DNA of 14,403 nucleotides, taken from Verrucomicrobia bacterium 12-59-8. GTDB taxonomy: Bacteria > Verrucomicrobiota > Verrucomicrobiae > Verrucomicrobiales > Verrucomicrobiaceae. The translations under genes were made by a program, and so were the position numbers. Each line of letters begins with the position of its first letter. The stretch's first letter is position 1. The notes beneath the pieces were generated by a model. That model was not told where the DNA came from. It ran no database searches and saw nothing but the letters and a program-made list of their open reading frames with translations. This document shows positions 1 to 5,537 of the stretch, in pieces. Location of the stretch: the NCBI GenBank assembly GCA_002279765.1, contig NCCR01000162.1:1-14403 (forward strand), written 5' to 3'.

Positions 1-563
1 TTCCCGACACGTATTTTGGCGGGCAGATGCTGGCGGTGGCAAAAACCATCGCCATCCGGCAGTCGCTCGGGCTGCGGCGGCAGACCATCTTCCTCAGCTT
101 CGGCGGTTGGGACCATCATGGTGAACTGCTGAACACCGAGGCAGGGATGCTCTCAGTGCTAGATGGCGGCCTGACCGGATTTCAAAAAGCACTGGAGGCC
201 CTTGGATTGCAGGATGACGTGATCACCTTCACGGCTTCTGATTTTGGCCGCACGCTGCGCAGCAATGGGCGGGGCACGGACCATGCCTGGGGCGGCAATA
301 ACTTTGTCATGGGCGGCCCGGTACAAGGTGGGAAAATCTATGGCACCTTTCCGGATGTGACGCTCGACAGCAATGACGACGTAGGCTACGGCGGGCGCAT
401 GATGCCCACCACGAGTGTGGACCAGTTTTTCGGAGAGCTGCTGCGTTGGTTCGGCGTCAGCTCCGCCGATTTGAGCTACGTGCTGCCAAACATCGAGAAC
501 TTTTACAGCGTGAATTCCAGCACGCTGCCGATTGGCTTTTTACAACCCGGCACATGGAGCTGA
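1..563 (+). CDS. DUF1501 family protein, C-terminal part (5' end outside window)
   Basis: The reading frame is open from the left edge (first full codon at base 3) to TGA at 561-563, so this is the last ~186 residues of a longer protein; an internal ATG at 27 is not the start. Visible motifs fit the C-terminal half of DUF1501 proteins, which are distantly related to the sulfatase/alkaline phosphatase fold: SFGGWDHHG, then TASDFGRTLRSNGRGTDHAWGG, with His/Asp positions expected at a metal-type site, then GGPVQGGKIYG and a PTTSVDQFFGELLRWFG tail. The family is abundant in Verrucomicrobiota and Planctomycetota, usually exported by Tat and often next to a DUF1800 gene; neither feature can be checked because the upstream sequence is missing. 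The biochemical role is not established. The next gene overlaps its stop by 10 bases, suggesting co-translation. Confidence 0.85.
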   Translation, partial: PDTYFGGQMLAVAKTIAIRQSLGLRRQTIFLSFGGWDHHGELLNTEAGMLSVLDGGLTGFQKALEALGLQDDVITFTASDFGRTLRSNGRGTDHAWGGNNFVMGGPVQGGKIYGTFPDVTLDSNDDVGYGGRMMPTTSVDQFFGELLRWFGVSSADLSYVLPNIENFYSVNSSTLPIGFLQPGTWS

Positions 564-1183
564 CCACGTCCCGTTCGGAGACCCGGCGCACCTATGCCCG
601 CTGGATCGGAGCCATCCTAGTGTGTGGCATGAGCCTAGTCTGGTTGCTTTCGATTCACAGGTCACGCCCGGCTGATGAACGTGCCGGCCAAAACTTAGTT
701 TCCTCCACTCTCCAAGTCACGAGTCAGGAACCGGCAGTGGTAAAGCCACTGGTGGGAGAAGGCATTCTGCAAGGGTATGCCGATGCCCGTGCCACGGTGC
801 GGCAGGACCTGACCCTGGTGTCTCATTTGCTGGAGAACTTCGCCCTTTTGGTGAAAGGAGACGATCCTCTGCCGCTGGGTGTCAATGAAGAAATTGCTGC
901 TGCGCTGCGCGGTCGCAACCGCCTCCAGCAGCGCTTTGTACCAGACACGAGCCCGATCTTCAACGCCAAAGGACAGATCGTGGACCGCTGGGGCACGCCG
1001 CTCTATTTTCATGCGATTTCGCGAGACCGCCTGGAAATCCGCAGCGCGGGTCCCGACAGGGTCATGTGGACCCCGGATGATGTGCAGCGGCAGAGCGACG
1101 GCTCGTTTCTGAGCGCCGAAGGAGTGCAGGTACCGAGCCTGCTGGAGGAGTCGTTGCAGAGTCGGGGCAATGGCAGGAAATAA
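554..1183 (+). CDS. Membrane-anchored protein with pseudopilin-like C-terminal motif
   Basis: A 209-residue protein. I chose ATG 554 because it overlaps the stop of the preceding gene (ATGGAGCTGA, 10-base overlap) and puts a single hydrophobic anchor at residues ~17-33 after a short basic N-terminus. An upstream in-frame start at 446 would lie deep inside the DUF1501 gene. After a linker, residues ~144-177 contain DRWGTPLYFH, then EIRSAGPDRVMWTPDDV. This resembles the C-terminal 'DxWGTPY...ISSAGPDG...DDI' segment of type II secretion major pseudopilins (GspG-like), where the Asp-rich loop binds calcium. It lacks the usual N-terminal prepilin peptidase cleavage motif, so it is probably not a true pilin. 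It is likely a periplasm-facing partner of the DUF1501 protein, inferred from the coupling only; the function is unknown. Confidence 0.8.
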   Translation: MELTTSRSETRRTYARWIGAILVCGMSLVWLLSIHRSRPADERAGQNLVSSTLQVTSQEPAVVKPLVGEGILQGYADARATVRQDLTLVSHLLENFALLVKGDDPLPLGVNEEIAAALRGRNRLQQRFVPDTSPIFNAKGQIVDRWGTPLYFHAISRDRLEIRSAGPDRVMWTPDDVQRQSDGSFLSAEGVQVPSLLEESLQSRGNGRK

Positions 1184-1213
1184 GACAAAGCCGCAGCACG
1201 AGAGGCCGAGCGG

Positions 1214-3136
1214 CTAGTCGTCCTGACTGAAAAAGCGCCCGATGGATTTGCCGGCACGCTGCAGCATATTGGGCTCCTCCTTGGGCACGGTTCTTCTACG
1301 GAAGTTTGCAGACGAACCAGCCATGGAGGATGACGGCGGTGGTGGTCTCCATTCTGTATCATCTGGCTTATCCATCAGAGACAGCGAAACGAGAGTGGGA
1401 CCATCCAGCAGACCATTGGGCACGAGGCCGTTTTTTGCCTGATAAAGGATGATGGCATTGTGGGTGCCCCTGCCTTCCTTGCCATCCTGGGTGGAGGTGT
1501 AGAGAGACTTCTCTTTGAGAATGCGCTGCACTTCAAACAGCAGATGACGGCGGCCACTCTCAGAGTAGGCGGTCTGCGGCGGGGTTGGAAAAATGCGTTC
1601 GATCGACCAATAGCCTTCAGATGGCTCGGAGACGGCTGGTTGGATCAGCGCACCGGGCGGCGGTGTGGCTGCAACCGCAGGCGCTGCACCGGGGATGACT
1701 GCGGCGGGTGTCCCTGGCATGGTCTGTGCCACCACTGGCACCGCAGGAGCGAGGGGAGGAGGGAGTGGCTCGGTGCCCGACGCGGGAGCCACAGCAGGCA
1801 GTGCTGCCACTGGAGCTGTAGCTGGCATGGCCTGGGCGACGACAGGCGGCGCGGCAGACGGAGCTGCTGGCGGGACTTGCGCAACCATTGTCGGAATACC
1901 AGCCGGGGCGGCTGCGGGTGCGATGGCATGTGGAGTAACTGCCGAAGCTGCGACTGGCACAACAGGTGCCTCTAAAGAAGCAGGAGCTGCTGGTGCTGCC
2001 TGCGCAACAACCGGCGCTGGAGCGGAGGTGGCGGCTGCTTCATTTGCTGGAACCACACAGTCTGCGGCAGGCGCAGCACCTGGCGTGGTCGTTTTAAAAT
2101 AAAACGCCGCCCCGGCTGCCAGCACCGCCACGGCAGCAGCGGCATAGACCGGAATGCGGCTTTTGTGCTGAGCCGTAGGCTGAATGAAGGGCTGGGTGGT
2201 GGCGTTGGTCGAAGATCTTAACCCCAGCAGTTCGAGGAGCTTGCCAGCACTCGGCGGGCGCAGGTTCGGATCCTTGTGGAGACAGGCGGCTATGACGGCC
2301 TCCCATTCCTTGGGGATTCTGTCGCTCGCCTTGATCTCCAGCTCTTCGCGCCTTTCGAGCATGGTGGAGGGGATTTTGGAGGTGAGCTGGGAAGGAATGT
2401 CTCCGCGATAAAAAGGCGGCTTGCCGGAGAGCAGCTCATAGATGGTGGCCCCCAGCGAGTACACGTCATCGGTGGGTGCAGGCCGCTCTCCCATGGCCTG
2501 CTGCGGGCTCATGTAGGGCAGTGTACCGCTGATCCCGAGCTGGGAGATGGACAGGCGCTGCATGGTGTCCGAGATGCTGCGGGCGATGCCGAAGTCGGCG
2601 ATCTTCGCAGTTTCATCCATGCTCATGGCCATGATGTTGGAGGGCTTGAGGTCGCGATGCACGACCTTGCGCTGAAAATGCGCATAATCGAGCGCCTCGC
2701 AGACGCCTGGCAGCCATTTGGCGACCTGCTCGGTGCTGAACACGCCATGATCAGTCGCGGCACGCAGTTCGGAAAGCGTTTTGCCATCCACAAATTCCAT
2801 CGAAATGGCGGCCTCATCCTCATCATCCACAAAATCGTAGATGCGCACGATGTTCGGGTGAGAGAGTTCGAGACCACGGCGGGTCTCGGTTTTGAGTTCT
2901 TTGACGGCTGTTGGGTCGAGCCCGATCAAGCTGGGCAGGAACTTCAGCGCCACGGGCCGCTCCAGTTTCAAATCGTCCGCCTGCCAGACCACACCCATGC
3001 CGCCACGCCCCAGGACGCGGTTCAGACGGTAGCGGTTGAAGTATATTGCTCCTGATGCGGGAGTGCGAATCTTGATCGTTTGATCAAAATCATCTGCCGC
3101 GCTTGCTGCCATGTTGCTGGAAGGAGGAGTGTCCAT
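1214..3136 (-). CDS. Transmembrane Ser/Thr protein kinase with C-terminal peptidoglycan-binding-like domain
   Basis: A 640-residue bacterial Hanks-type kinase. Residues ~35-305 form the kinase domain: glycine loop GRGGMG (43-48), ATP-binding Lys65 in VALKF, helix-C Glu84, catalytic loop HRDLKPSN (160-167), DFG (181-183), DDVYSLG (223-229) and Arg293. The usual APE/SPE motif reads SPQ (210-212). A transmembrane helix spans ~327-347 and is followed by a ~140-residue Ala/Pro/Val-rich linker with four imperfect VAQ-centred repeats. Residues ~505-590 match the PG_binding_1 pattern (VQRIL, then DGKEGRGT, AIILYQAKNGL, NGLLDGPTL). The expected topology is cytoplasmic kinase and periplasmic wall-binding domain, which suggests coupling of wall state to phosphorylation; that role is inferred by analogy with PASTA kinases. 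Start ATG 3136 fits the promoter at 3158-3185, with ATG 3112 as an alternative; neither has a Shine-Dalgarno. The tail (591-640) is basic and polar. Confidence 0.92.
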   Translation of the reverse strand: MDTPPSSNMAASAADDFDQTIKIRTPASGAIYFNRYRLNRVLGRGGMGVVWQADDLKLERPVALKFLPSLIGLDPTAVKELKTETRRGLELSHPNIVRIYDFVDDEDEAAISMEFVDGKTLSELRAATDHGVFSTEQVAKWLPGVCEALDYAHFQRKVVHRDLKPSNIMAMSMDETAKIADFGIARSISDTMQRLSISQLGISGTLPYMSPQQAMGERPAPTDDVYSLGATIYELLSGKPPFYRGDIPSQLTSKIPSTMLERREELEIKASDRIPKEWEAVIAACLHKDPNLRPPSAGKLLELLGLRSSTNATTQPFIQPTAQHKSRIPVYAAAAVAVLAAGAAFYFKTTTPGAAPAADCVVPANEAAATSAPAPVVAQAAPAAPASLEAPVVPVAASAVTPHAIAPAAAPAGIPTMVAQVPPAAPSAAPPVVAQAMPATAPVAALPAVAPASGTEPLPPPLAPAVPVVAQTMPGTPAAVIPGAAPAVAATPPPGALIQPAVSEPSEGYWSIERIFPTPPQTAYSESGRRHLLFEVQRILKEKSLYTSTQDGKEGRGTHNAIILYQAKNGLVPNGLLDGPTLVSLSLMDKPDDTEWRPPPPSSSMAGSSANFRRRTVPKEEPNMLQRAGKSIGRFFSQDD

Positions 3137-3157
3137 GAAGAGGATAGAGCGTCCGCT

Positions 3158-3185
3158 ATTCTATGCCGATGAACTGGAGTGTCAT
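3158..3185 (-). promoter_or_regulatory. Sigma70-type promoter of the Ser/Thr kinase gene
   Basis: On the minus strand, ATGACA (3180-3185, 5/6 match to TTGACA) is separated by 16 bases from TAGAAT (3158-3163, 5/6 match to TATAAT). A transcription start near 3151 would leave only ~15 bases before ATG 3136 or ~39 before ATG 3112. This is the best -35/-10 pair in the window, and it sits immediately upstream of the kinase. It is a prediction by eye only. Confidence 0.5.
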
Positions 3186-3520
3186 TTAACATTTTTGCGG
3201 TCGCACAAGCAGGTCAGAGCAGACTGCGGGCCGTTTTCTCGGATGATGTGGTGGGTTTCTTCCCCCAGAGTCTTGCTGACATCCGCACGCACGCGTTTCT
3301 CATTTTGTTGTCCTCCAGCGCCTTGTTCTAGTGCCCTTCAATCCTTTTTTGGCCTCCGCCTGCGGTCCTGCGGCATCCTTGGCGGCACCGTGCCCCCCTT
3401 CCTAGTCCAGCTTTTCTCGGACGCGCTGTCCGCGCTGTTTGATCTCATGCGCCATAGTGTGGCGGGCCTTGAAGACCTCCACGCCACCCTGCTGGCATTC
3501 CCTGCCCTGGCGCTGGTATG
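3182..3520 (-). pseudogene. Possible decayed minus-strand gene in the gap between kinase and tRNA-Arg
   Basis: The interval 3137-3623 (~490 bases) has no convincing intact gene. Read on the minus strand, two segments in different frames look coding-like, with G/C at third positions and charged helical composition. One contains VEVFKARHTMAHEIKQRG, ends at TAG (3402-3404) and continues in frame past that stop as a Lys/Ala/Glu-rich stretch to TGA at 3300-3302. The other, in a +1-shifted frame, contains RVRADVSKTLGEETHHIIR and ends at TGA (3182-3184). Together they could be one gene broken by a stop and a frameshift. No start codon or family is recognisable. It lies just downstream of the 3' end of tRNA-Arg, a common island insertion point, but no integrase or duplicated tRNA end is seen. 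Chance open frames in GC-rich DNA remain a real alternative. Confidence 0.2.
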
Positions 3521-3623
3521 GTAAAGAAATGAGGTTGTTCGCTCGATGCGCTGCACTCCAGCCCCCATTCCAGCCTCAGTTTTCAGCCTCCCATACAGCA
3601 GAGCCCATGTTCACCTCACCTTT

Positions 3624-3699
3624 TGGCGCACCCGGCAGGGATCGAACCTGCGACCAGCCGATTAGAAATCGGCTGCTCTATCCACTGAGCTACGGGTGC
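3624..3699 (-). tRNA. tRNA-Arg (anticodon UCU), CCA encoded
   Basis: The minus strand folds into a complete cloverleaf: acceptor GCACCCG/CGGGTGC, D arm GCTC/GAGC, anticodon stem GCCGA/TCGGC with loop TTTCTAA (anticodon TCT, reading AGA/AGG), five-base variable region, and T stem GCAGG/CCTGC with loop TTCGATC. The discriminator is G (3627) and CCA is encoded (3624-3626). The body is 73 nt plus CCA. It has its own likely promoter at 3717-3744. Confidence 0.97.
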
Positions 3700-3716
3700 C
3701 TCTGCAAACCGGTGCG

Positions 3717-3744
3717 ATCATAAGTCCATCTGCGCTTTGAGCAA
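3717..3744 (-). promoter_or_regulatory. Promoter of tRNA-Arg
   Basis: On the minus strand, TTGCTC (3739-3744, 3/6 match to the -35 consensus), a 16-base spacer, and TATGAT (3717-3722, 5/6 match to TATAAT) lie between the stop of the HAD gene and the tRNA. The predicted transcription start is ~10 bases before the mature tRNA 5' end. The sequence after the -10 (CGCACCGG) is GC-rich, as is typical of stable-RNA promoters under stringent control. Confidence 0.5.
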
Positions 3745-3753
3745 GGGCGCGGT

Positions 3754-4497
3754 TCATTCGGGATGCATGCCGAACATCTGCAGCACTACGCGGAGCATGT
3801 CTCCGAGCTTGTTGTCGTAGGGCCGCTCGGGGTGCAGGATGGACCAGCCGCGCAGCTTGCCGATGGCGGCGAGGCGACGGGAGGGGTGGACGAGCACGCC
3901 GTAGCCGGCGTATTCGAGCAGGGGCAGGTCTGCGGCGCTGTCGGAGTAGCTCCAGCAGTGGGCGCGCTGCTGGTCGGTGAGCTCTGTCAGGCCGGGCACG
4001 ACTTCCTCCATGGCGGCGATCTTGGCCTCGTGCTTGTTGTTCCCTGTGACGAGCCTGGGCATGCCGGGAAATTTGGCACCGACCTCAAACCGCGTGGCGA
4101 TGCAGTGGTCAAAGCCGAGGGCGTGGGCGATCTCATGCGCGTAGAAGTCGGGGCTGGCGGTGTTGAGGACCAGCACGCGGTGCTGGTGCTTGTGACGCAG
4201 GATTTCGGCGCGCAGGGACGGGTAGGCCCACTTCGGGACGCAGACTTCGGCGAACTCGCGGGCGTATGCCGCAAGGCGCTCGCGCGGCATGCCGCGGAGG
4301 TAGCTCAAAAAGGCGCGCTTGGCCGTGGCCGTGCTGGCCAGGCCGCAGGCACGCGCCAGCGCCACGGGCACGAACAAGCCGTGCAGCAGCACCCGCCATG
4401 GCTCGCGGTGGAGCACGAAGTTGCAGAAGAGCGCCTGCGTGTCGAACGGGAGCAGCGTGTGATCGAGATCAAAGAAGGCGTAGGAGCGTGCAGGCAT
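3754..4497 (-). CDS. HAD superfamily phosphatase (HAD-IB, SerB-like)
   Basis: A 247-residue haloacid-dehalogenase-type hydrolase with all four motifs. Motif I is FFDLDHTLL, with nucleophile Asp10 and acid/base Asp12. Motif II is LNTASPDF (Thr113/Ser115). The motif III Lys is Lys155 in GNNKHEAK. Motif IV is YSDSAADLPLL (Asp186/Asp190). The helical insert between motifs I and II and the overall length fit subfamily IB, which includes phosphoserine phosphatases and related small-molecule phosphatases. The substrate cannot be read from sequence, and there is no serine-pathway neighbour. Start ATG 4497 puts motif I at the normal distance from the N-terminus. The frame stays open upstream to 5058, but that extension is antisense to ndk and is not coding. 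The gene is divergent from ndk with 123 bases between the starts. No Shine-Dalgarno is visible. Confidence 0.9.
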   Translation of the reverse strand: MPARSYAFFDLDHTLLPFDTQALFCNFVLHREPWRVLLHGLFVPVALARACGLASTATAKRAFLSYLRGMPRERLAAYAREFAEVCVPKWAYPSLRAEILRHKHQHRVLVLNTASPDFYAHEIAHALGFDHCIATRFEVGAKFPGMPRLVTGNNKHEAKIAAMEEVVPGLTELTDQQRAHCWSYSDSAADLPLLEYAGYGVLVHPSRRLAAIGKLRGWSILHPERPYDNKLGDMLRVVLQMFGMHPE

Positions 4498-4620
4498 GAC
4501 ACGGGGGTGGAGGACCGACGGAGAGCGTAGCGCTGCGTTTCCATCTGGCAAAACATTCCCAGCCTTGACGGATGCACCGGCGGACGGCACTGTGCGAACC
4601 CTTTTTCCCCCACGTCCCCC

Positions 4621-5046
4621 ATGGCCCAAGAAACCACCCTCATCCTGCTCAAACCCGACTGCGTCGCACGCGGCATCAATGGCGAAGTCCTCAAGCGTCT
4701 CGAAGACGAAGGCTTCCGCATCCGTGGCTGCAAGATGATCCAGCTGACTGATGAACTGCTCAAGGAGCACTACTCGCACATCGCGGACAAGCCTTTCTTC
4801 CCGGATGTGGCCAGCTTCATGAAGAGCAAGCCCGTCATCGCCGTGGCCATCTGCGGTGACAACATCATCTCCCATGTGCGCGACCTCCTGGGCCCGACGG
4901 ATTCCAAGATCGCGCCGAAAGGCACCATCCGTGGCGACTTCGGCACGGACAAGATGACCAACGTCGTCCACGCCTCCGACTCCCCTGAAGCCGCCGCAGT
5001 CGAACTGAAGCGCTTTTTCAAGGAAGGCGAGATTTTCAGCTATTGA
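4621..5046 (+). CDS. ndk: Nucleoside diphosphate kinase
   Basis: A 141-residue protein of the usual bacterial NDK length, transferring the gamma-phosphate from ATP to NDPs through a phosphohistidine. Diagnostic elements are all present: TLILLKPD with Lys11, KPFF (57-60), IRGDFG with Arg104, and the active-site motif NVVHASDS with His117 and Asn114. The C-terminus (FFKEGEIFSY) is also typical. Start ATG 4621 gives the standard N-terminus directly before the first beta strand; the bases before it are C-rich with no Shine-Dalgarno. A weak upstream promoter candidate is TTGACG (4565-4570) with a poor -10 at 4588-4593. The tRNA-Leu promoter overlaps the stop codon. The gene is complete with no anomalies and supplies NTP/dNTP pools. 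Confidence 0.98.
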   Translation: MAQETTLILLKPDCVARGINGEVLKRLEDEGFRIRGCKMIQLTDELLKEHYSHIADKPFFPDVASFMKSKPVIAVAICGDNIISHVRDLLGPTDSKIAPKGTIRGDFGTDKMTNVVHASDSPEAAAVELKRFFKEGEIFSY

Positions 5047-5070
5047 GGCGGCGCACATTGCCGCTACACT
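5043..5070 (+). promoter_or_regulatory. Promoter of tRNA-Leu
   Basis: TTGAGG (5043-5048, 4/6) overlaps the ndk stop codon and is followed by a 16-base spacer and TACACT (5065-5070, 4/6). The next bases, CGCGGCGC, form a GC-rich discriminator like those of stable-RNA promoters. The predicted start is ~15 bases before the mature tRNA 5' end. It gives the tRNA its own initiation in addition to any read-through from ndk. Confidence 0.45.
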
Positions 5071-5092
5071 CGCGGCGCAGGCATTCCCCCAC

Positions 5093-5177
5093 GCCGCTGT
5101 GGTGAAATGGTAAACACAGCAGACTTAAAATCTGCTGGGAGGTAACTCCCTTGCCGGTTCGAGTCCGGCCAGCGGCA
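5093..5177 (+). tRNA. tRNA-Leu (anticodon UAA)
   Basis: A class II tRNA of 85 nt: acceptor GCCGCTG/CAGCGGC with discriminator A (5177), short D stem GTG/CAC, anticodon stem GCAGA/TCTGC with loop CTTAAAA (anticodon TAA, reading UUA/UUG), long variable arm GGGAG-GTAA-CTCCC, and T stem GCCGG/CCGGC with loop TTCGAGT. The bases after the discriminator are CCC rather than CCA, so the 3' end must be completed by a CCA-adding enzyme, unlike the tRNA-Arg in this window. Confidence 0.97.
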
Positions 5178-5184
5178 CCCAGCG

Positions 5185-5215
5185 TCTCTGATGCGCAGAA
5201 AAATGCATTGAGAGA
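5185..5215 (+). terminator. Hairpin downstream of tRNA-Leu, possible weak terminator
   Basis: TCTCTGATGC (5185-5194) can pair with GCATT plus AGAGA (5205-5209, 5211-5215) around a ~10-base A-rich loop, with one bulged G and one G-T pair. The nearest T run (CTTTTT, 5227-5232) lies more than 10 bases beyond the stem, so it is not a classical intrinsic terminator. It may instead mark the 3' trailer processed from the tRNA transcript. Confidence 0.25.
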
Positions 5216-5479
5216 TTAATCGGACACTTTTTCGCCTCGCCCATTGCGGAGTTTCTCTGCAGGGCCTGCCATTTCCCGCCCATTCATGTTAGAATGGCTT
5301 GAGTGACCGAGGCTTACTGCCGTGCGTTTCATTCATCCACGATGCCAGGGCGAAACCATTATCCCGAACGCGGCTTTTGCCATTTGATTGAAGCCGGTTG
5401 AGTGGGTTCAAATCGTACATCCGCCGGGTGTTACCGTGTCTCAATCGGTGGGGGGGCGACTTGGGCTGCCGCGCTGAAG

Positions 5480-5501
5480 CAATGGAGTGTTCACCCCATT
5501 G
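5480..5501. promoter_or_regulatory. 22-base near-perfect palindrome upstream of amidase (operator candidate)
   Basis: The left half CAATGGAGTG (5480-5489) and right half CACCCCATTG (5492-5501) are inverted copies matching at 9 of 10 positions around a central TT. The two-base centre is too short for a comfortable RNA hairpin, while two half-sites 11-12 bases apart fit binding by a dimeric regulator. It ends 36 bases before the chosen amidase start. The binding protein is unknown. Confidence 0.4.
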
Positions 5502-5537
5502 TTGCCGTTCCGCTGGGGCACCATGCTGGCGGTCAAT

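Larger units (their letters stand above)
5178..5537. other. Intergenic region between tRNA-Leu and amidase
   Basis: About 360 bases without a supported gene. It contains the tRNA trailer hairpin at 5185-5215 and the palindrome at 5480-5501. I found no convincing -35/-10 pair for the amidase; TAGAAT at 5290-5295 resembles a -10 but has no matching -35. The minus-strand frame that runs through it is a shadow of the amidase gene. Confidence 0.6.

Noticed and set aside
446..553. N-terminal extension of the pseudopilin-like protein to ATG 446
   Set aside because: It lies entirely within the DUF1501 gene in another frame and would place Arg-rich sequence before the membrane anchor; ATG 554 gives a normal signal-anchor.
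1460..3055. Plus-strand open frames opposite the kinase
   Set aside because: They are Gly/Ala/Thr-rich or Cys/Arg/Trp-rich shadows of the kinase linker and catalytic domain with no independent motif.
3111..3524. 137-residue plus-strand frame across the kinase start and downstream gap
   Set aside because: It overlaps the kinase N-terminus and promoter, has Ser/Leu/Cys-rich composition and matches no known family.
3763..4530. 255-residue plus-strand frame opposite the HAD phosphatase
   Set aside because: It has Gly/Val/Ala/His-rich shadow composition with no motif, while the opposite strand encodes all four HAD motifs.
4565..4593. Candidate ndk promoter with TTGACG
   Set aside because: The -35 is good, but the hexamer 17 bases downstream (CACTGT) matches the -10 consensus at only two positions, so it is mentioned only in the ndk entry.
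4498..5058. Extension of the HAD phosphatase frame to 434 residues
   Set aside because: The extra ~187 residues are largely antisense to ndk and precede the DxDxT motif, which belongs near the N-terminus.
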